From Microbulbifer sp. ALW1 (GTDB taxonomy: Bacteria > Pseudomonadota > Gammaproteobacteria > Pseudomonadales > Cellvibrionaceae): DNA of 64,000 bases. The stretch is from the NCBI RefSeq assembly GCF_009903625.1, contig NZ_CP047569.1, forward strand, positions 3,714,001 to 3,778,000, given 5' to 3'. The notes beneath the pieces were generated by a model that saw only the letters and a program-made list of their open reading frames with translations, made no database searches and was not told the DNA's origin. Positions 1-8,897 of the stretch are shown one piece after another; position 1 is the first letter of the stretch, and the number at the start of each line of letters is the position of its first letter. The translations under genes and the position numbers were made by a program.

Positions 1-89
1 AACTGGGGCTGACCATCAGGGACTACATCGAAAGCCCCATCAAAGGTGGCGACGGCAACAGGGAGTTTCTGCTCTGGGCGCAGAAATAA
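1..89 (+). CDS. tlyA: C-terminal end of TlyA-family rRNA methyltransferase (partial)
   Basis: An open frame enters from the left edge and stops with TAA at 87-89. The 28 residues that can be read include IESPIKGGDGNREFLLWAQK, which matches the conserved C-terminal signature of the TlyA/hemolysin-A family (SPI-G--GN-EFL). Known members have an S4 RNA-binding domain and a FtsJ-like domain that 2'-O-methylates rRNA. Only the tail is visible, so neither domain can be checked. The next gene is convergent. Confidence 0.7.
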   Translation, partial: LGLTIRDYIESPIKGGDGNREFLLWAQK

Positions 90-105
90 GTGACGGAAAA
101 ATGGC

Positions 106-333
106 CTACAGGATCGTTTCCAGCTTGGCTTTAAAGCCCGTTCTGGCGACCTCTGTGGGTGACGTACGACGCATGGGTCGCAGAACCAGGTTGCCCTGGC
201 AGTTCGGGCAGATAGAACGCAGCTCTTCTACACAGCTTGGACAGAAGGTGCACTCGTAAGAGCAGATAAAGGCTTGATCGGAAAGGCCGAGCTTTGCGCT
301 GCAACGTTCGCAGGCAGATTTCATCTTCAGCAT
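106..333 (-). CDS. DUF1272 small cysteine-rich zinc-binding-like protein
   Basis: This 75-residue protein has CERC near the N-terminus followed by CSYECTFCPSC and CPNC, spaced like a small zinc-binding domain. The arrangement matches the DUF1272 family, whose members share the pattern C--C...CS-ECTFC--C...CPNC-G-LV-RP. The start ATG at 333 has a good ribosome site (AAGGATC) six bases upstream. The residues after about 55 are not part of the family core. The function is unknown; zinc binding is inferred from the cysteines. It is convergent with the tlyA tail. Confidence 0.75.
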   Translation of the reverse strand: MLKMKSACERCSAKLGLSDQAFICSYECTFCPSCVEELRSICPNCQGNLVLRPMRRTSPTEVARTGFKAKLETIL

Positions 334-358
334 TTTGATCCTTCTAGACTACTTACCA

Positions 359-388
359 GATAACTCTGGGGGCTTGATAACTCTGGGG
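359..388. repeat. Short direct repeat upstream of the DUF1272 gene
   Basis: The 14-mer gataactctggggg occurs twice, at 359-372 and 375-388, and part of it (aactctg) recurs at about 395. It lies just upstream of the DUF1272 start. The rest of the 334-592 interval shows no convincing gene; the small frames there have no family signature. Confidence 0.4.
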
Positions 389-592
389 GTCGAAAACTCT
401 GCGTGTGAGCTGAACCGCCAATGACCTCTTGGCATTCAACATCTCACACCGACTGCCAGGTACTTACTCCCAAAAGCAAGCGCCCCACAAACAAGCGACT
501 TCTGAACAAGCGCTACACCGCATCCATTAAACCGCAAGGGTACGGCGTGCGTTTTGACGAAATCTGGGAGTACAACGCCAGAAGTTGTCAGC

Positions 593-937
593 TTATTCTG
601 CGTCTACCTGCTTGTCGGTACGCGCAGCCATAATGAAGTCGTTCTTGTGCAGGCCGCCCGCCTCGTGACTCCACCAGGTGACTGTCACCTTGCCCCACTC
701 AGTGAGCAGCGCCGGGTGATGCCCCACTTCTTCCGCGATTTCACCCACGCGATTGGTAAACGCCAGCGCCTGCTTGAAATTGCGGAACTTGAAGACCCGC
801 TCAAGCTGCATGACGCCATCACGGACCTCCGGGGTCCAGTCGGGGATTTCCCGGATCAGCGCCGCCAGTTCCTCATCGGAAACCAGTGGTGCATCGGCCC
901 TGCAGGCTTCACAGGCCTGAGCTGCGAGTTCTGTCAT
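593..937 (-). CDS. phhB: Pterin-4a-carbinolamine dehydratase
   Basis: This 114-residue protein is the size expected for the PCD/DCoH family. It dehydrates 4a-hydroxytetrahydropterin, recycling the cofactor of phenylalanine hydroxylase. The family's active-site histidines are visible in GHHP (residues about 74-77) and in the [11 protein letters not shown] segment (usually THD-GGLT--D). I chose the ATG at 937 because GGAG sits six bases upstream and the conserved region begins shortly after; an upstream in-frame start would add 19 residues of unconserved sequence. No phhA is visible beside it, so the partner enzyme must be elsewhere. The adjacent DUF885 gene is divergent. Confidence 0.9.
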   Translation of the reverse strand: MTELAAQACEACRADAPLVSDEELAALIREIPDWTPEVRDGVMQLERVFKFRNFKQALAFTNRVGEIAEEVGHHPALLTEWGKVTVTWWSHEAGGLHKNDFIMAARTDKQVDAE

Positions 938-1137
938 ACCTGACTCCTCTAACATACAGATTTCAGTGGATTGAATCGTGGCACTCGGCCACAAATTCCG
1001 GTTTTGCCACTTTAGCGGCCACCCGGATGTGAAACAAGGCGACGTGGATCACACAAAATAATTGCCGGATCAAGCGATAACTATAAGTCGACTGTGCTAG
1101 TTTTTGGCCATATCCCCTTACAAATTTGAGAGTGAAA

Positions 1138-3027
1138 ATGAAGCAACTGCTGACCGTGCTGGTAGCGTCGATAGCCCTGAGCGCCTGCGGCGAGAAAAAC
1201 CCGGAACCCGGCGACTCCCCTGCCCAAGACGCCGGCATCAATAGCCTGTCTTCCTCTCCCGCCACGGCTGGCGCAAATACCACCGATAGTGCAGCAGCAC
1301 CAAAGGCTCCAGCCGGCACAGCTGGAAAAGTGACCGCTGAACAGAAAACGTTCCAGGGCCTGAGCAATCAGATGGTCGAGCGCATGTGGCATCTTTTCCC
1401 CTCGTGGGCGATCAGCAACGGTTACTATCAGGTCGCAGAAATACTGGAAGCCCCGGACACCAATTACCGCCGCCGGGTCGTCAGCTTCGCTCGGGACTAC
1501 CTCAACCAGTTCTCACGTATCAATCCAGAGAAGCTCGATAGTAATGCCCGGTCCGACCTGGCGTTGATCAACAATTTTCTGAATGAAACCATCTGGAAAA
1601 TCAACGAATTCAAATCGCACGAGTGGGACCCGGCCAATTACAACGTGTCCCACGGATTCGCCCTGATACTCAACACGGAATACGCACCACTAGAAGACCG
1701 CCTGCGCAGCTTCAGTAATCGCATGCAGTCTATCCCCGCTTACTACAGCGCTGCCTCTAAATCCCTGAAGAATCCTGCCTCGCCACAGCTGATACTGGCG
1801 ATTCAGCAGAACGAGGGCGCCCAATCGGTGTTCGGACCGGAACTGGAGAAAACGCTGCAGGAAAGCAGTTTGTCCGACAATGAAAAGGAACTATTCCTAT
1901 CGAGACTGAAAAGCAGTCGCGCTGCGATCGACGACTACATCACCTACCTGCAAACCCTGCACGCGAAAATGGAAAAGGCAGACAGCTTTCACGATTTTCG
2001 AATCGGTGAAAAGCTGTATGAAGAAAAATTCCGCTATGACATCCAGATCGGCATGAATGGCCGGGAGCTCTATGACCGCGCCATGCGGGAAAAAGACCGC
2101 CTGCAATTAGAAATGGATGAACTGGCCGATAAACTTTGGCCCAAATACTTCCCGGATGAAAAGCGCCCCAAAGACATTCTTGAAAAAATATCCCAGGTAT
2201 TGGAAAAACTGTCCGAACACCACGCCACCAAAGAAACCTTCAAAGCCGCCGTAGAAGAGCAAATCCCGGAACTGGTGGCCTTCGTCAACGAAAAAGATCT
2301 GCTTTCACTGGATCCGGAAAAGCCACTAGTCGTGCGAACCACCCCGCCCTACATGCGCGGATTTGCCGTTGCCTCCATCAATGCGCCCGGCCCTTACGAC
2401 AAAAACGCGAATACTTACTACAACGTTATGCCAGTGGATGAGCTACCGGACGACCGTGCCGACAGCTTTCTGCGAGAATACAACAGCTATTTAATGCAGA
2501 TTCTGAATATTCATGAAGCCATCCCCGGCCATTACACCCAACTGGTCTACGCCAACCAGTCCCCCAGTCTAATCAAAAACATTCTCGGCAACGGCGCCAT
2601 GATTGAGGGCTGGGCGGTTTATACAGAACGTATGATGCTGGAGGCCGGCTACGGCGATTTCTCCCCCGAGCTCTGGATGATGTATTACAAGTGGAACCTG
2701 CGCACTGTGGTCAACACGATCCTGGACTATTCCATTCAGGTGAAAGGCATGACCGAGCCACAGGCTATGGACTTACTGATGAAACAAGGCTTCCAGCAGA
2801 AAACAGAAGCCGCAGGAAAATGGCGTCGCGCTACACTGAGCCAGGTGCAGCTGACCAGCTATTTCGCAGGCTATATGGACATCATGGCCCTGCGGGATGA
2901 AATCAAAGAAAAACTCGGAGACAAATTTAATCTCAAGCAGTTTCACGAAGAATTTTTGAGCTACGGCAATGCGCCGGTTCCGGTCATTCGGGAATTAATG
3001 CTGGCGAAAATTGCGGGTAAGAGCTGA
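1138..3027 (+). CDS. DUF885 family lipoprotein, putative zinc-dependent peptidase (copy 1)
   Basis: The protein is 629 residues with a lipoprotein signal peptide (MKQLLTVLVASIALSAC, lipobox cysteine at residue 17), then a low-complexity Pro/Ala/Ser linker to about residue 65. The body matches DUF885. It shows HEAIPGHYTQ near residue 458 and EGWAVYTERMM about 45 residues later, giving the paired His/Glu motifs of a gluzincin-like metalloprotease. Members are proposed peptidases; the substrate is unknown. The ATG at 1138 is preferred over an upstream TTG because it begins the signal peptide. A second DUF885 lipoprotein lies at 16751-18655. The gene directly precedes the left edge of the cassette array. 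Confidence 0.85.
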   Translation: MKQLLTVLVASIALSACGEKNPEPGDSPAQDAGINSLSSSPATAGANTTDSAAAPKAPAGTAGKVTAEQKTFQGLSNQMVERMWHLFPSWAISNGYYQVAEILEAPDTNYRRRVVSFARDYLNQFSRINPEKLDSNARSDLALINNFLNETIWKINEFKSHEWDPANYNVSHGFALILNTEYAPLEDRLRSFSNRMQSIPAYYSAASKSLKNPASPQLILAIQQNEGAQSVFGPELEKTLQESSLSDNEKELFLSRLKSSRAAIDDYITYLQTLHAKMEKADSFHDFRIGEKLYEEKFRYDIQIGMNGRELYDRAMREKDRLQLEMDELADKLWPKYFPDEKRPKDILEKISQVLEKLSEHHATKETFKAAVEEQIPELVAFVNEKDLLSLDPEKPLVVRTTPPYMRGFAVASINAPGPYDKNANTYYNVMPVDELPDDRADSFLREYNSYLMQILNIHEAIPGHYTQLVYANQSPSLIKNILGNGAMIEGWAVYTERMMLEAGYGDFSPELWMMYYKWNLRTVVNTILDYSIQVKGMTEPQAMDLLMKQGFQQKTEAAGKWRRATLSQVQLTSYFAGYMDIMALRDEIKEKLGDKFNLKQFHEEFLSYGNAPVPVIRELMLAKIAGKS

Positions 3028-3131
3028 TCCATCGTACCGAGCTATTTATCCGCGGCATTCCTTTTGCTTGATGTCGCGAATAAAAGCACGCCCAAAATCC
3101 GGACTCGCTGACTGCAAGCGATTCCCGAAAA

Positions 3132-3389
3132 CTAGCTCTTAGCATCTAACTCGCGCTGTGCGTCCATGTACGCTCTACGACTTGCGTCTTCGCAATGCTT
3201 GGCATTCGTCTGTCGCTCACGAGCGCTTACCGATGCAGACGAGTAATTATTCTGACACCACTCAGGGCTCTTTCTCTCAGGGAAAGGCTCGGTCGGCGCC
3301 TGTGCACTTGCCAAAGAACTGGAATTGGAACAACCGGCAATCGTCGCCACGAGAGATAAGATGCCAATGAAAAACTTCAGATTTTGCAT
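3132..3389 (-). CDS. Small lipoprotein, cassette-borne
   Basis: An 85-residue protein with a lipoprotein signal (MQNLKFFIGILSLVATIAGC, cysteine at residue 20), then a short soluble domain with two further cysteines. The frame is open further upstream, but those residues are translated from attC-remnant DNA. I chose ATG 3389 because GGAGAAAGGG lies directly before it and the signal peptide starts there. No family is recognised. It is the last gene of the array in the reading direction and has no clear attC after its stop. Confidence 0.6.
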   Translation of the reverse strand: MQNLKFFIGILSLVATIAGCSNSSSLASAQAPTEPFPERKSPEWCQNNYSSASVSARERQTNAKHCEDASRRAYMDAQRELDAKS

Positions 3390-3420
3390 ACCCTTTCTCC
3401 TTACAACTGAAAAACTACAA

Positions 3421-3498
3421 GCGACCGCACGAAAGTTGCATAAAGTAAACTGACCTGCCAAGGGCCGAAGACTTGAGGAGAATGCCTACTTTTTAAGC
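3421..3498 (-). repeat. Truncated attC site
   Basis: The segment gcgaccgcac...gcataaagtaa at 3421-3450 closely matches the inner part of the intact attC at 6555-6671 (gcgaccgcac...gcataaagtaag). It runs on to a weak core-like TTAAGC overlapping the stop of the 3493-3861 gene. The other half of the palindrome is missing, so this looks like a decayed attC. Confidence 0.55.
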
Positions 3499-3861
3499 GC
3501 CCACCAGAACCGAAGATAGATACAATGACAAAATAAGGCCCCAAATAAACAATACGGCTATATGCAACAATCGATCCATTGACCATTTTCCGTCCACCAC
3601 CACACCTATAAAGTCCTGTATCGAGCTTGGGTAGTACTCTTTGAAAGAACAAAAACCAGACCATAATCCGATCAGTATGATAGATACAATTAACAACCAA
3701 AATTCCCGCGCATTTTCAGACAATGATTGGTAACCAGAGCCAGGGGAGCCAAATTTAAAAGGAAGTACTATTTCTCCCGCATTCACACCATACGTAGCGT
3801 ATGCTATTGCAGCCACCCCAATTCCCAGGTCAATTTTTGAGATTTTTTTCTTTGCTGTCAT
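3493..3861 (-). CDS. Cassette-encoded membrane protein, unknown family
   Basis: A 122-residue protein with an N-terminal basic stretch (MTAKKKISK) and hydrophobic segments at about residues 11-24, 54-68 and 100-119, so likely three membrane spans. No family is recognised. Its stop codon overlaps the decayed attC on its 3' side, and its ATG lies about 30 bases after the core site of the previous remnant. That is the normal packing for an integron cassette read on the minus strand. Confidence 0.6.
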   Translation of the reverse strand: MTAKKKISKIDLGIGVAAIAYATYGVNAGEIVLPFKFGSPGSGYQSLSENAREFWLLIVSIILIGLWSGFCSFKEYYPSSIQDFIGVVVDGKWSMDRLLHIAVLFIWGLILSLYLSSVLVGA

Positions 3862-3893
3862 TTATTTAACAATTAACTCAAAATATGGTGGGA

Positions 3894-3922
3894 ACTTAAC
3901 GTACTGCCTGTGATTGTTAGTG
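3894..3922 (-). repeat. Deletion remnant of an attC site (29 bp)
   Basis: Only core-like acttaac (3894-3900) and gttagtg (3916-3922) remain, separated by tactgcctgtgatt. That spacer resembles the outer half of the intact attC ending at 10112 (actgcccgtgatt). The central stem has been lost. The stop codon of the 3917-4396 gene lies inside the second core. Confidence 0.5.
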
Positions 3923-4396
3923 TTGTACCACCGCAATATCCATTGTAACCACCCAACCATCAGCACCTAGGTTTTCACAAACGAGACCAGATAGATTGCA
4001 GTTTTTCAGATCGGAAATAAGGTACTTTTTACTAGGCGAACCATTGCTCCGCACGACAATGTACTCTTCAAATTTTAAGAGATCCGATTGTTTCCGGCAG
4101 AATCTATCTCCACCATACAATAAGCACTCACTTGTACTTCCGTATTCTCTGCCCCAGTTTTGGTCAATAGTTACGACAACTTTGCCGTTTGATCTGCGGA
4201 CTTGAGCAATCTCCGGTAGCTCATTGCCATCTTTATCTTCAAATGAAACGTTAATTTCTTCCTCAGGCAGACTTGGCTGACGTATGTCGATCTGAAGCTT
4301 TCCGTAGGCGATCATAAAGCCATCTTCTGTAGTTGTTTCTGTTACAACCACACAAGCAGAAAGAAATACTGTTAATAAAATTACGATTATCTTCAT
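3917..4396 (-). CDS. Cassette-encoded lipoprotein, unknown family
   Basis: A 159-residue protein with a short lipoprotein signal (MKIIVILLTVFLSAC, cysteine at 15) followed by a predicted soluble, beta-rich domain containing four further cysteines. No family is recognised. The ATG is only about 15 bases from the attC core GTTAGTG at 4407-4413, as expected where a cassette begins just after the recombination point. Its TAA falls within the next core site. Confidence 0.65.
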   Translation of the reverse strand: MKIIVILLTVFLSACVVVTETTTEDGFMIAYGKLQIDIRQPSLPEEEINVSFEDKDGNELPEIAQVRRSNGKVVVTIDQNWGREYGSTSECLLYGGDRFCRKQSDLLKFEEYIVVRSNGSPSKKYLISDLKNCNLSGLVCENLGADGWVVTMDIAVVQH

Positions 4397-4406
4397 TATT
4401 CTCGAA

Positions 4407-4526
4407 CACTAACGCCCAGCGCAGGCGCAGCCAGCGCGGAGCGCATTTTGTGTTAATGTTTGAGCGCCAGCGAGTAACACAAAAGGTGCGTAGCGTTGGC
4501 TGTCGCTCTGCCGCTGCTTGTTAAGT
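4407..4526 (-). repeat. attC recombination site (120 bp)
   Basis: On the minus strand the site starts with core ACTTAAC (4520-4526), continues through a long imperfect palindrome and ends with core GTTAGTG (4407-4413). The paired outer boxes are cagcggc/gcccagcg-like. It separates the 4521-4802 and 3917-4396 cassettes. Its central region differs from the other attC sites in this array, so it belongs to a second sequence subfamily. Confidence 0.8.
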
Positions 4527-4802
4527 GCCAGCTCCAAAGTACCATAACGAAGCAAATAATAGAGAGCCAACTACGACTTGCCCTAGTAGCCACTCAAGTA
4601 GGAGGACTCCTGCCACACCACCGTTTTTATAGCGAGTTACAACAAATTTATGGTACGCAGCTCCCATGACTCCAAAAACCAGAAAGACGATGATCAAGTA
4701 CACAATCGCTGAAGCCTCCAAGAATGCACTTAGAGATAAAGCAACCACAACGATTGCAGGCAAAGTAGCCACAGCCTCAACAATTTTTGATTCTACCTTC
4801 AA
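4521..4802 (-). CDS. Cassette-encoded membrane protein, unknown family
   Basis: A 93-residue protein with three likely membrane spans (about residues 10-30, 33-50 and 66-88). The start appears to be TTG at 4802, because the nearest ATG upstream runs into a stop. A GGAG lies about 14 bases before the TTG, so initiation may be weak. The stop TAA is part of the attC core site (4520-4526). No family is recognised. Confidence 0.55.
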   Translation of the reverse strand: MKVESKIVEAVATLPAIVVVALSLSAFLEASAIVYLIIVFLVFGVMGAAYHKFVVTRYKNGGVAGVLLLEWLLGQVVVGSLLFASLWYFGAGT

Positions 4803-4981
4803 TATTAACTACCAGACTCCATAGAGCACTTAACGCCGCGAGCAGCGGCAGCTTACTTTGCACACTTTATGCGCGAAACTGGGAGCGAAGCGACCCGCGC
4901 ATAAAGTGCGCAAAGTAAGCTGTCCGGTGGAGGCCCGCAGGGCCGGAAGGGACTTAACCCGCTTTTGCACACACCTAGTTG

Positions 4982-5791
4982 TTAGCAATTGATTTTACAC
5001 TCGAATTCTTGAGGTGAAACATACCCAATAGACGAATGCGACCTCTGACTGTTGTAGTAGCGCATATATTCGGTCACCGTCGATCTTAGCTGTTTTTCAG
5101 AATCGAAGACTTGGCGCTTAATACGCTCTATTTTAAATTGGTGAAAGAACGACTCAATGAATGCGTTGTCATTCATGTTCTTTACTCGATTCATGCTTTG
5201 ACTGATCCCATACCGCCGCAGTCGCTCACGATATTGACCCGACAAGTACTCGCTACCACGGTCAGAGTGAAAGATTAGCTCAGGGTGATGTCCACGGTTT
5301 CGCACCGCCCTATTAATGCTGGACAGTGTCAGCGACGCATCCCTCCTATCACTCAGGGACCAGGAGACAACCTTCCTACTGTAGCGATCCATGACTACCG
5401 ACAGATACTGCCAGCTACCATCTCTGAGCTTTATATAAGTAACATCACCCACCCATAGCTGGTTCGGGCGCGTCAGCTCGATGCCTTCTATCTTGCACTG
5501 GATTCCATAAATATGCCTGTAAGTACCGGGCCTAGCCGTGTAGATCCTTGATTTTACGGCCTTGAGACCGTGATTTCGCATGATTCTAGCCACACGTTTT
5601 TGACCAACGTTTATACCCTTCTTTTTCAGCTCTTGGGTAATTTTTGGACTACCGTAGCAGCCATCATGTCGGTTAAAAATCGATCTTATATGTACAAACA
5701 GCTCACTATCTTCTTGCCGGCGCTCACATACACCACGGCGGCGCCAAGAGTTGTAACCATCACGGGTCACGTCATAGATCCGGCACATCAT
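4982..5791 (-). CDS. IS3-family transposase OrfB (DDE integrase core)
   Basis: This is the catalytic part of an IS3 transposase. An HTH_21-like segment (YGSPKITQELKKKG) is followed by the rve integrase core. The DDE triad is visible as D in WVGDVTYI, D in FHSDRGSEY and E in NDNAFIESFF. The ATG at 5791 marks only an internal methionine. The frame stays open upstream to the A7 slip site at 5869-5875 and is offset -1 from orfA, so the working protein is probably an OrfAB fusion of about 410 residues. All key residues are present. Confidence 0.92.
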   Translation of the reverse strand: MMCRIYDVTRDGYNSWRRRGVCERRQEDSELFVHIRSIFNRHDGCYGSPKITQELKKKGINVGQKRVARIMRNHGLKAVKSRIYTARPGTYRHIYGIQCKIEGIELTRPNQLWVGDVTYIKLRDGSWQYLSVVMDRYSRKVVSWSLSDRRDASLTLSSINRAVRNRGHHPELIFHSDRGSEYLSGQYRERLRRYGISQSMNRVKNMNDNAFIESFFHQFKIERIKRQVFDSEKQLRSTVTEYMRYYNSQRSHSSIGYVSPQEFECKINC

Positions 5792-5820
5792 TGCAATACT
5801 GTGCTTCTCGCGGTTTAGAT

Positions 5821-6150
5821 CTATGAACTCGAAGATCTCCCTTTTTGTTGCAAAGAGAACTGGATGGCTTTTTTTAAAAGGGCATGCTCTTCCTGGAGCA
5901 GGTTATGCTCCCGCTCAAGCTTCCTGAGACGTTTCAGCTCTGATTTAACCTCAGGATCTATCTGTATATTTTTCTTCTTGGCCATGATCTGCCCCCGTCG
6001 CATCTCCATGCGCCAACGATAAAGCATCACTTCATGGATATCGAGGGCTTCAGCCACGTGCTTGGCTAGAACACCAGGAATTTCGGTTAGAGAGACTGCT
6101 GTCGCTTTGAAATCATCGTCGTAGCGGTTGTAGTGCTTTCTGCGTGCCAT
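5821..6150 (-). CDS. IS3-family OrfA (helix-turn-helix protein)
   Basis: This 109-residue protein has an N-terminal helix-turn-helix of the HTH_Tnp_1 type (DDDFKATAVSLTE...VAEALDIHEVMLYRWR). It is followed by a leucine-rich coiled coil (LKRLRKLEREHNLLQEEH) used for dimerisation in this family. OrfA binds the IS ends, and with OrfB in the -1 frame forms OrfAB. The A7 slippery run lies within its last 20 codons. Confidence 0.88.
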   Translation of the reverse strand: MARRKHYNRYDDDFKATAVSLTEIPGVLAKHVAEALDIHEVMLYRWRMEMRRGQIMAKKKNIQIDPEVKSELKRLRKLEREHNLLQEEHALLKKAIQFSLQQKGRSSSS

Positions 6151-6238
6151 TTGACACCTCCACGTCAGTTAGATGGAGGTGTGTGCAAAAGCGGGTTAGG
6201 TTCCGAACGAACTGCCTCGCTTTGTTAAAAACCGGGGG

Positions 6239-6550
6239 CTAAATCTGAAACCGCTTTGTGCCAGTACGCCTAAGCCGGACGAAATAAGTTGCTGTACCCG
6301 CCATAAACCATGTCAAAAATATTGTAACCCATACCGGAAACCATGACTTTAAGGCGAGTGCGTAGATTACTACATATAAAAATATGCTACCTGCAGCCGC
6401 ACCAATAATTGTCCCTATGAACCTTCCACCAGCTACAAGGCGAGCACCGCATTTGCGGCACAAAACTGAACCGCCCAGAAACGCAATTCGTAATTTAGTT
6501 CCTGGTTTTACGATGACGGTATTACAGTCTGGACATCTCAGGTGGTTCAT
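6239..6550 (-). CDS. Cassette-encoded zinc-ribbon membrane protein
   Basis: A 103-residue protein starting with a zinc-ribbon-like pair (CPDC at residues 6-9 and CRKC at 31-34), then two membrane spans (about 44-66 and 70-88) and a basic tail. The topology suggests a cytoplasmic zinc ribbon anchored to the inner membrane. The role is unknown. The ATG follows the attC core by about 7 bases; the stop is followed by the attC that the IS3 element has interrupted. Confidence 0.65.
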   Translation of the reverse strand: MNHLRCPDCNTVIVKPGTKLRIAFLGGSVLCRKCGARLVAGGRFIGTIIGAAAGSIFLYVVIYALALKSWFPVWVTIFLTWFMAGTATYFVRLRRTGTKRFQI

Positions 6551-6554
6551 AGGT

Positions 6555-6671
6555 TTTTAACGCCTTGCTCAGCGGCGGCTTACTTTATGCACATTTTGTG
6601 CGAAATTGGGAGGGCAGCGACCGCACCAAATGTGCATAAAGTAAGACGTCAGCTGCAGCAAATTGTTAGGT
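6555..6671 (-). repeat. attC recombination site (117 bp)
   Basis: Minus-strand cores are ACCTAAC (6665-6671) and GTTAAAA (6555-6561 complement). The inner arms gcttactttatgcacattt and aaatgtgcataaagtaag pair almost perfectly around a loop containing tgggagggcagcgacc. This is the dominant attC subtype of the array. Confidence 0.85.
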
Positions 6672-7106
6672 GGGTTCACTGCTCCGAAGTGGAGATCCGC
6701 GAACAACCACTTTATCTGCGATTATACCCGCTATAGATGAAAAGCAAGCAGCAACTATCCAGGCCCCGCCTATCCCTGGGTTTCTATAAACAGGAAAAGT
6801 GAATTTATAAATTCCCACAATAGTTATCAGGCTAATTCCGTACAGTGCACCACAGCGCCACAGGTGCCCCTAAACCGGCACCGCTAGATCTATCCATTGA
6901 GACTTCAACAACTTACCAGTAAGTGCAAACAACACGAAGCCTACAATCAAGCCATTAACAGCCAGAGTAACATCTCCATTTCCGAATAGAGTGTAACCAC
7001 CCCAAATATAAGCTCCAGGACCTATAAGAAGGATTGATAGAACCATCGAGATACACAAAACCAAAAAATATAAGAACGGTGTCAATGCTTTAATTGTAAG
7101 TTTCAC
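6666..7106 (-). pseudogene. Cassette membrane-protein gene interrupted by an in-frame amber codon
   Basis: From GTG 7106, soon after the attC core, the frame encodes 78 residues with two membrane spans and reaches TAG at 6870-6872. The same frame then stays open for 67 more codons (GHLWRCGALYGISLITIVGI..., two more hydrophobic segments) and ends at TAA 6666-6668. That TAA is inside the next attC core, exactly where neighbouring cassette genes stop. The simplest reading is one membrane protein of 146 residues with four spans, broken by a nonsense mutation. Suppression or a truncated functional protein cannot be excluded. No family is recognised. Confidence 0.65.
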
Positions 7107-7309
7107 TCGATCACCTAACGCCGCCGGCAGGGGCAGCTTACCTTGTGCGCACTTTGCGCGAAAATGGGAGCGAAGCGACCCGTGCAAAATGTGCACAAGG
7201 TAAGCTGTCCCGCGGAGGGCCGCAGGCCCGGAGCAAATTGCCCGGCCTTGTATGGTTGTTCTTGTCTCATTTCGGCGTTGTACGCTCTTCTCGCTAACGG
7301 GTAAATTGA

Positions 7310-8416
<1,107 letters not shown>

Positions 8417-8456
8417 TCACTTGACGGAGAACCATAGTCACTTGTTATGTGCGGCA

Positions 8457-8756
8457 CTACGCATAGCGTGTTTTAAGATACTTGGCTAGAGCACCGATGG
8501 GAACCAAAATGGCTGACCAAATAACACTAAGCGCGAGAATTACCACTACGCCAGAGCCAGCTCCACCTTCGAGTTCAACGTTCATTAAAAAAGCTGTAAC
8601 TAAAGCCAGAATAAAACAAGCGACCGTCATTCTATACGGTGGGAGCTTATAAGCATCCGGCAACCACAAATATGCACATAGCCAAATTACAAGGCTAGGA
8701 GATAAAGCTACGCAAAGTAGAAGCAGCACAATGAAAACGGATAGAAAAATTTCCAT
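8457..8756 (-). CDS. Cassette-encoded membrane protein, unknown family
   Basis: A 99-residue protein, very hydrophobic, with three likely spans (about residues 4-32, 43-58 and 69-88) and a short basic C-terminus (KYLKTRYA). The ATG lies about 25 bases after the attC core. The stop precedes the attC that IS copy A has split. No family is recognised. Confidence 0.6.
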   Translation of the reverse strand: MEIFLSVFIVLLLLCVALSPSLVIWLCAYLWLPDAYKLPPYRMTVACFILALVTAFLMNVELEGGAGSGVVVILALSVIWSAILVPIGALAKYLKTRYA

Positions 8757-8779
8757 GCTCTACTCTTGCTCTTACTTAC

Positions 8780-8897
8780 ACATAACGCCGCGCTCAGCCG
8801 CGGCTAACTTTGGGCGCTTTTTGCGCGACAATAGGAGCGAAGCGACCGTGCAAAAAGTGCGCAAAGTTAGCCGTCGGTCTGCAGCGCTTTGTTACGT
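8780..8897 (-). repeat. attC recombination site (118 bp)
   Basis: Minus-strand cores are ACGTAAC (8891-8897) and GTTATGT (complement of 8780-8786). Inner arms ggctaactttgggcgctttttgcg and caaaaagtgcgcaaagttagcc pair around a loop with ggagcgaagcgacc. The stop codon of the 8892-9407 gene is within the first core. Confidence 0.85.

Larger units (their letters stand above)
4955..6198 (-). mobile_element. IS3-family insertion sequence (1244 bp)
   Basis: The ends are perfect 22-bp inverted repeats at 4955-4976 and 6177-6198 (each beginning taacccgcttttgcacac). The element carries orfA and orfB on the minus strand, with a slippery A7 run (5869-5875) in the overlap, typical of IS3-type -1 frameshifting. 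Both reading frames appear intact. I see no clear target-site duplication: the flanks are gact and ggtt. It lies inside an attC site. Confidence 0.9.
4827..6230 (-). repeat. attC site split by an IS3-family element
   Basis: The left part (4827-4954) has core cacttaac followed by the array's typical palindrome (agcttactttgc ... gcaaagtaagct). The right part (6199-6230) supplies the other outer box and core gttaaaa. Joining the two gives an attC of about 160 bp for the 6239-6550 cassette. The IS between them separates the two halves of the stem and should abolish recombination. Confidence 0.75.

Noticed and set aside
421..633. Small plus-strand reading frame upstream of phhB
   Set aside because: Overlaps the 3' end of phhB, no family signature, no good ribosome site and unusual composition; treated as chance.
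4827..4954. Palindromes between cassette genes as ordinary terminators or REP elements
   Set aside because: Conserved outer cores, position at both gene ends and matching of core with the next start fit attC sites far better; no T runs follow the stems.
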